This document shows positions 56,321 through 64,000 of a stretch of DNA of 64,000 bases, piece after piece (position 1 is the first letter of the stretch; the number at the start of each line of letters is the position of its first letter). The translations under genes and the position numbers were made by a program. The DNA comes from Terebella lapidaria (taxonomy: Eukaryota > Annelida > Polychaeta > Terebellida > Terebellidae), in NCBI GenBank assembly GCA_949152475.1, contig OX424563.1, positions 40,744,120-40,808,119 of the forward strand, given 5' to 3'. The notes below the pieces were generated by a model. That model searched no databases. It saw nothing but the letters and a program-made list of their open reading frames with translations, and was not told the origin of the DNA.

Positions 56321-58422
56321 TCGCAGGATGGACATGCGACGCTCCACCGTACGAAGGACATGCGATGCTCCACCGTACGATGGACATGCGACGCTCCATC
56401 GTACGATGGACATGTGACGCTCCACCGTACGATGGACATGAGACGCTCCATCGGATGATGGCCTAGTGACGCTCCATCATAAGATGGACATGCGACGCTC
56501 CATCGTACGAAGGACATGTGACGCTCCACCATACGATGGACATGCGACGCTCCACTGTAGGATGGACATGCGATGCTTTACTGTACAATGGACACGTTAC
56601 GCTCAACCGTAAGATGGACATGCGATGCTCCACAGTACGATGGACATGGGACGCTCCATCATACGATGGACATGTGACGCTCCACCGTACGATGGACATG
56701 CGACGCTCCACTGTATGATGGACATGCGATGCTTTACTGTACAATGGACACGTTACGCTCAACCGTAAGATGGACATGCGATGCTCCACAGTACGATGGA
56801 CATGGGACGCTCCATCATACGATGGACATGTGACGCTCCACCGTACGATGGACATGCGACGCTCCACTGTATGATGGACATGCGATGCTTTACTGTACAA
56901 TGGACACGTGATGCTCCACCGTACGATGGACATGTGATGCTCCATCGTACGATGGACTAGGGAAGCTCCACCGTAAGATATGTGACGCTTCACAGTACGA
57001 AGGACATGGGACGCTCCATCATACGATGGACATGTGATGCTCCACTGTACGATGGACATGTGACGCTCCACCGTACGATGGACATGTGACGCTCCAATGT
57101 ACGATGGACATGCGACGCTCCATCGTATGATGGACATGTGATGCTCCACCGTACGATGGACTAGCGATGCTCCACCATAAGATGGACATGTGACGCTCCA
57201 CAGTACGATGGACATGGGACGCTCCATCATACGAAGGACATGTGATGCTCCACCGTACGATCGACACGTGATGCTCCACCGTACGATCGACATGTGATGC
57301 TCCACGGTACGATGGACATGTGACGCTCCACCGTACGATGGACATGGGACGCTCCAATGTACGATGGACATGCAACGCTCCACTGTATGATGGACATGCG
57401 ATGCTCCACTGTACGATGGACATCTGACGCTCCACCATACGATGGACATGCGATGATCCACTGTACGAAGGACATGTGACGCTCCACCGTACGATGGACA
57501 TGTGACACTCCATCGTACGATGGACTAGCGATGCTCCATCGTAAGATGGACATGCGACGCTCCACGTACATGTGATGCTCCACCGTACGATGGACATCCG
57601 ACGCTCCACTGTATGATGGACATGCAATGCACCACCGTATGATGGACATGCGAGACTCCACCGTACGATGGACATGTGACAATCCACCGTACGATGGACA
57701 TCTGACGCTCCTCCGTACGATGGACAAGCGACGCTCCACTGTACGATGGACATGTGACGCTCCACCGTACGATGGACATGCGACGCTCCATCGTACGATG
57801 GACTATCGACACTCCACCGTAAGATGGACATGCGACGCTCCACCGTACGATGGACATCTGACGCTCCTCCGTACGATGGACAAGCGACGCTCCACTGTAC
57901 GATGGACATGTGACGCTCCACCGTTAGATGGACATGCGACGCTCCATCGTACGATGGACATGCGACGCTCCACCGTACAATGGACATGCGACGCTCCATC
58001 GCAGGATGGACATGCGACGCTCCACCGTACGAAGGACATGCGATGCTCCACCGTACGATGGACATGCGACGCTCCATCGTACGATGGACATGTGACGCTC
58101 CACCGTACGATGGACATGCGACGCTCCACTGTATGATGGACATGCGATGCTTTACTGTACAATGGACACGTTACGCTCAACCGTAAGATGGACATGCGAT
58201 GCTCCACAGTACGATGGACATGGGACGCTCCATCCTACGATGGACATGTGACGCTCCACCGTACGATGGACATGCGACGCTCCACTGTATGATGGACATG
58301 CGATGCTTTACTGTACAATGGACACGTTACGCTCAACCGTAAGATGGACATGCGATGCTCCACAGTACGATGGACATGGGACGCTCCATCATACGATGGA
58401 CATGTGACGCTCCACCGTACGA
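56321..58422 (+). repeat. Rearranged junction with 156-bp (six-monomer) repeats
   Basis: Between the second 13-kb block and the distant 5-kb unit, the variant TGCTTTACTGTAC recurs at 56,574, 56,730 and 56,886, each 156 bp apart. The same six-monomer step separates paired occurrences elsewhere, for example 2,988/3,144 and 10,461/10,617. The rest of the stretch resembles the region near 32,950-34,300 in mixed order. No non-satellite sequence lies in it. Confidence 0.7.
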
Positions 58423-61400
58423 TGGACATGCGAGGCTCCACCGTAAGATGGACATGCGACGCTCCATCGTACAATGGACTAGCGATGCTCCACCGTAAGA
58501 TGGACATGTGACGCTCCACCGTACGATGGACATGAGACGCTCCATCGGATGATGGCCTAGTGACGCTCCATCATAAGATGGACATGCGACGCTCCACCGT
58601 ACGATGGACATGCGATGCTCCACGTACGATGGACATGTGACGCCCCATCGTACGAAGGACATGCGACGCTCAACTGTATGATGGACATCGATGCTTTACT
58701 GTACAATGGACACGTGATGCTCCACCGTACGATGGACACGTGATGCTCCACCGTACGATGGACTAGGGAAGCTCCACCGTAAGATATGTGACGCTTCACA
58801 GTACGATGGACATGGAACGCTCCATCATACGATGGACATGTGATGCTCCACTGTACGATGGACATGTGACGCTCCACCGTACGATGGACTTGTGACGCTC
58901 CAATGTACGATGGACATGCGACGCTCCATCGTATGATGGACATGTGATGCTCCATCATACGATGGACTAGCGATGCTCCACCGTAAGATGGACATGTGAC
59001 GCTCCACAGTACGATGGACAGGGACGCTCCATCATACGAAGGACATGTGATGCTCCACCGTACGATCGACATGTGATGCTCCACCGTACGATCGACATGT
59101 GATGCTCCACGGTACGATGGACATGTGACGCTCCACCGTACGATGGACATGGGACGATCCAATTTACGATGGACATGCAACGCTCCACTGTATGATGGAC
59201 ATGCGATGCTCCACTGTACGATGGACATCTGAAGCTCCACCATACGATGGACTCCATCGTACGATGGACTAGCGACGCTCCATCGTAAGATGGACATGCG
59301 ACGCTCCACGTACATGTGATGCTCCACCGTACGATGGACATCCGACGCTGCACTGTATGATGGACATGCAATGCACCACCGTATGATGGACATGCGAGAC
59401 TCCACCGTACGATGGACATGTGACAATCCACCGTACGATGGACATCTGACGCTCTTCCGTACGATGGACAAGCGACGCTCCACTGTACGATGGACATGTG
59501 ACGCTCCACCGTACGATGGACATGCGACGCTCCATCGTACGATGGACTAGCGACACTCCACCGTAAGATGGACATGCAATGCTCCACCGTACGATGGACA
59601 TCTGACGCTCCTCCGTACGATGGACAAGCGACGCTCCACTGTACGATGGACATGTGACGCTTCACCGTACGATGGACATGCGACGCTCCATCGTACGATG
59701 GACATGCGACGCTCCACCGTACCATGGACATGCGACGCTCCATCGCAGGATGGACATGCGACGCTCCACCGTAAGAAGGACATGCGATGCTCCACCGTAC
59801 GATGGACATGCGACGCTCCACCGTACGATGGACATGCGACGCTCCATCGTACGATGGACATGTGACGCTCCACCGTACGATAGACATGCGACGCTCCACT
59901 GTATGATGGACATGCGATGCTTTACTGTACAATGGACACGTTACGCTCAACCGTAAGATGGACATGCGATGCTCCACAGTACGTTGGACATGGGACGCTC
60001 CATCATACGATGGACATGTGACGCTCCACCGTACGATGGACATGCGACGCTCCACTGTATGATGGACATGCGATGCTTTACTGTACAATGGACACGTTAC
60101 GCTCAACCGTAAGATGGACATGTGATGCTCCACAGTACGATGGACATGGGACGCTCCATCATACGATGGACATGTGACGCTCCACCGTACGATGGACATC
60201 TGACGCTCCACCGTGCGATGGACATGCTATGCTCCACCGCACGATGGACATGTGATGCTCCACCGTACGATGGACATGGGACGCTCCACCATATAATGGA
60301 CATGTGACGCTCCACCGTACGATGGACATGTGACGCTCCACCGAATGATGGACATGCGAGGCTCCACCATAAGATGGACATGTGACGCTCCACCGTACGA
60401 TGGACATGGGACGCTCCACCGAATGATGGACATGCGAGGCTCCACCGTAAGATGGACATGTGACGCTCCACCGTACGATGGACATGCGACGCTCCACCGT
60501 ACGATGGACATGTGACGCTCCACCATACGATGGACATCTGACGCTCCACCGTACGATGGACATGCTATGCTCCACCGTACGATGGACATGTGACGCTCCA
60601 CCGTACGATGGACATGGGACGCTGCACCGTACGATGGACATGCGACGCTCCATCGTACGATGGACATGGGATGCTCCACCGTACGATGGACATGCGACGC
60701 TCCACTGTACAATGGACATGTGACGCTCGACCGTATGATGGACATGCAAGGCTCCACTGTACAATGGACATGTGACGCTCCACTGTACGATGGACATGGG
60801 ACGCTCCACCGAATGATGGACATGCAAGGCTCCACCATAAGATGGACATGTGACGCTCCACCGTACGATGGATATGCGACGCTCCACCGTACGATGGACA
60901 TGTGACGATCCACCGAAGGATGGACATGCGAGGCTCCACTGTAAGATGGACATGTTACGCTCCACCGTACGATGGACATGGGATGCTCCACCGTATGATG
61001 GACATGTGACACTCCACTGTACGATGGATATGCGATGCACCACCGTACGATGGACATGTGATGTTCCACCGTACGATGGACATGTGACGCTCCACCGTAG
61101 GATGGACATGTGACGCTCCACCGTACGATGGACATGTGACGCTCCACCGTACGATGGACATGGGATGCTCCATCGTACGATGGACATGTGACGCTCCACC
61201 GTACGATGGACATGGGATGCTCCACCGTACGATGGACATGTGACGCTCCACCGTACGATGGACATGTGACGCTCCACCGTAAGATGGACATGAGACGCTC
61301 CACTGTACGATGGACATGCGACGCTCCATCGTACAATGGACTAGCGATGGCCCACCGTAAGATGGACATGCGACGCTCCATCGTACAATGGACTAGCGAT

Positions 61401-64000
61401 GCTCCACCGTAAGATGGACATGTGACGCTCCACCGTACGATGGACATGAGACGCTCCATCGGATGATGGCCCAGTGACGCTCCATCATAAGATGGACATG
61501 CGACGCTCCACCGTACGATGGACATGCGATGCTCCACGTACGATGGACATGTGACGCCCCATCGTAAGAAGGACATGCGACGCTCAACTGTATGATGGAC
61601 ATGCGATGCTTTACTGTACAATGGACACGTGATGCTCCACCGTACGATGGACATGTGATGCTCCATCGTACGATGGACTAGGGAAGCTCCACCGTAAGAT
61701 ATGTGACGCTTCACAGTACGATGGACATGGGACGCTCCATCATACGATGGACATGTGATGCTCCACTGTACGATGGACATGTGACGCTCCACCGTACGAT
61801 GGACATGTGACGCTCCAATGTACGATGGACATGCGACGCTCCATCGTATGATGGACATGTGATGCTCCACCATACGATGGACTAGCGATGCTCCACCGTA
61901 AGATGGACATGTGACGCTCCACAGTACGATGGACATGGGACGCTCCATCATACGAAGGACATGTGATGCTCCACCGTACGATCGACATGTGATGCTCCAC
62001 CGTACGATCGACATGTGATGCTCCACGGTACGATGGACATGTGACGCTCCACCGTACGATGGACATGGGACGCTCCAATTTACGATGGACATGCAACGCT
62101 CCACTGTATGATGGACATGCGATGCTCCACTGTACGATGGACATCTGACGCTCCACCATACGATGGGCTCCATCGTACGATGGACTAGCGACGCTCCATC
62201 GTAAGATGGACATGCGACGCTCCACGTACATGTGATGCTCCACCGTACGATGGACATCCGACGCTCCACTGTATGATGGACATGCAATGCACCACCGTAT
62301 GATGGACATGCGAGACTCCACCGTACGATGGACATGTGACAATCCACCGTACGATGGACATCTGATGCTCCTCCGTACGATGGACAAGCGACGCTCCACT
62401 GTACGATGGACATGTGACGCTCCACCGTACGATGGACATGCGACGCTCCATCGTACGATGGACTAGCGACACTCCACCGTAAGATGGACATGCGATGCTC
62501 CACCGTACGATGGACATCTGACGCTCCTCCGTACGATGGACTAGCGACGCTCCACTGTACGATGGACATGTGACGCTCCACCGTACGATGGACATGTGAT
62601 GCTCCATCGTACGATGGACATGCGACGCTCCACCGTACAATGGACATGCGACGCTCCATCGCAGGATGGACATGCGACGCTCCACCGTAAGAAGGACATG
62701 CGATGCTCCACCGTACGATGGACATGCGACGCTCCATCGTACGATGGACATGTGACGCTCCACCGTACGATGGACATGCGACGCTCCACTGTATGATGGA
62801 CATGCGATGCTTTACTGTACAATGGACACGTTACGCTCAACCGTAAGATGGACATGCGATGCTCCACAGTACGATGGACATGGGACGCTCCATCATACGA
62901 TGGACATGTGACGCTCCACCGTACGATGGATATGCGATGCTCCACCGTACGATGGACATGTGACGATCCACCGAAGGATGGACATGCGAGGCTCCACTGT
63001 AAGATGGACATGTTACGCTCCACCGTACGATGGACATGGGATGCTCCACCGTATGATGGACATGTGACACTCCACTGTACGATGGATATGCGATGCACCA
63101 CCGTACGATGGACATGTGATGTTCCACCGTACGATGGACATCTGACGCTCCACCGTAGGATGGACATGTGACGCTCCACCGTACGATGGACATGTGACGC
63201 TCCACCGTACGATGGACATGGGATGCTCCATCGTACGATGGACATGTGACGCTCCACCGTACGATGGACATGGGATGCTCCACCGTACGATGGACATGTG
63301 ACGCTCCACCGTACGATGGACATGTGACGCTCCACCGTAAGATGGACATGAGACGCTCCACTGTACGATGGACATGCGACGCTCCATCGTACAATGGACT
63401 AGCGATGCTCCACCGTGAGATGGACATGCGACGCTCCATCGTACAATGGACTAGCGATGCTCCACCGTAAGATGGACATGTGACGCTCCACCGTACGATG
63501 GACATGAGACGCTCCATCGGATGATGGCCTAGTGACGCTCCATCCTAAGATGGACATGCGACGCTCCACCGTACGATGGACATGCGATGCTCCACGTACG
63601 ATGGACATGTGACGCCCCATCGTACGAAGGACATGCGACGCTCAACTGTATGATATACATGCGATGCTTTACTGTACAATGGACACGTGATGCTCCACCG
63701 TACGATGGACATGTGATGCTCCATCGTACGATGGACTAGGGAAGCTCCACCGTAAGATATGTGACGCTTCACAGTACGATGGACATGGGACGCTCCATCA
63801 TACGATGGACATGTGATGCTCCACTGTACGATGGACATGTGACGCTCCACCGTACGATGGACATGTGACGCTCCAATGTACGATGGACATGCGACGCTCC
63901 ATCGTATGATGGACATGTGATGCTCCACCATACGATGGACTAGCGATGCTCCACCGTAAGATGGACATGTGACGCTCCACAGTACGATGGACATGGGACG
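58423..64000 (+). repeat. Distant chimeric copy of the 5-kb unit
   Basis: Up to about 62,545 this block shares private variants with 21,054-25,240 (offset 37,369 bp). From about 62,722 it departs from that copy and follows 18,393-19,671 (offset 44,329 bp), including the private variant GATATACATG at 19,324/63,653. It reaches the window end without a break. Confidence 0.8.

Larger units (their letters stand above)
53767..64000 (+). repeat. 26-bp satellite array, third segment
   Basis: The array continues in the same orientation from the second insert to the window end, where it is still uninterrupted. It contains the end of the second 13-kb block (to about 56,320), a rearranged stretch with 156-bp repeats (about 56,321-58,422), and a 5.6-kb block matching segments near 14-25 kb. 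No gene, RNA gene or other element is seen. Confidence 0.98.

Noticed and set aside
1-64000. CRISPR array, because of a repeat of about 26 bp.
   Set aside because: Monomers abut with no unique spacers, no cas genes are present, and the variation is point mutation within one monomer.
1-64000. Telomeric repeat, ribosomal spacer or histone-type gene cluster.
   Set aside because: No TTAGGG-like repeat, no ribosomal RNA sequence and no conserved coding sequence occurs anywhere in the window.
1-64000. Calling the array a centromere.
   Set aside because: Size and homogeneity fit, but no chromosomal position, kinetochore-binding motif that I recognise, or chromatin data is available.

Overview
The window is almost entirely one satellite array: about 2,400 head-to-tail copies of a 26-bp monomer, all in the same orientation, from base 1 to base 64,000. 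The array is broken only by two copies of a 324-bp non-satellite insert (38,291-38,614 and 53,443-53,766). I see no host gene, no RNA gene, no promoter with support, and no inverted segment. A consensus monomer can be read at 495-520 and again at 521-546. It has two parts: a 16-bp near-palindromic core, TCCACCGTACGATGGA, and a 10-bp linker, CATGTGACGC.

This is eukaryotic satellite DNA. The only lineage clue is the insert. Read on the minus strand, it carries a short coding tail (K-F-Y-G-x-H-H-D-L-V-D-K-Y) followed by a 3' untranslated segment. From memory, both resemble the 3' end of a reverse-transcriptase element common in bivalve mollusc (mussel-type) sequence. A bivalve host is therefore my best guess, at moderate confidence, and it could not be checked here.

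The array is built as a mosaic of higher-order repeats (HORs). Region by region: 1-7,197 is block A1. About 6,050-9,300 holds local duplications with offsets of 1,153, 1,335 and 415 bp. About 9,100-28,120 is a series of 2-5 kb HOR units, including a 5.1-kb tandem pair. About 28,120-41,168 is a 13-kb block that contains A2 (nearly identical to A1) and the first insert. About 39,280-44,090 is a 2,396-bp tandem pair. About 43,557-56,320 is the second copy of the 13-kb block, with the second insert. About 56,321-58,422 is a rearranged junction with 156-bp repeats. About 58,423-64,000 returns to the 5-kb HOR family and is a chimera of two earlier segments.

The sequence also shows how the array changes. 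Point variation concentrates at the four CpG positions of the monomer, as expected from methylated-cytosine decay. Length differences between long copies are almost all whole multiples of 26 bp, as expected from in-register unequal exchange. The long open frames (up to 914 codons on the minus strand) follow from a stop-free 26-mer whose length is not a multiple of three, and I do not call them genes.
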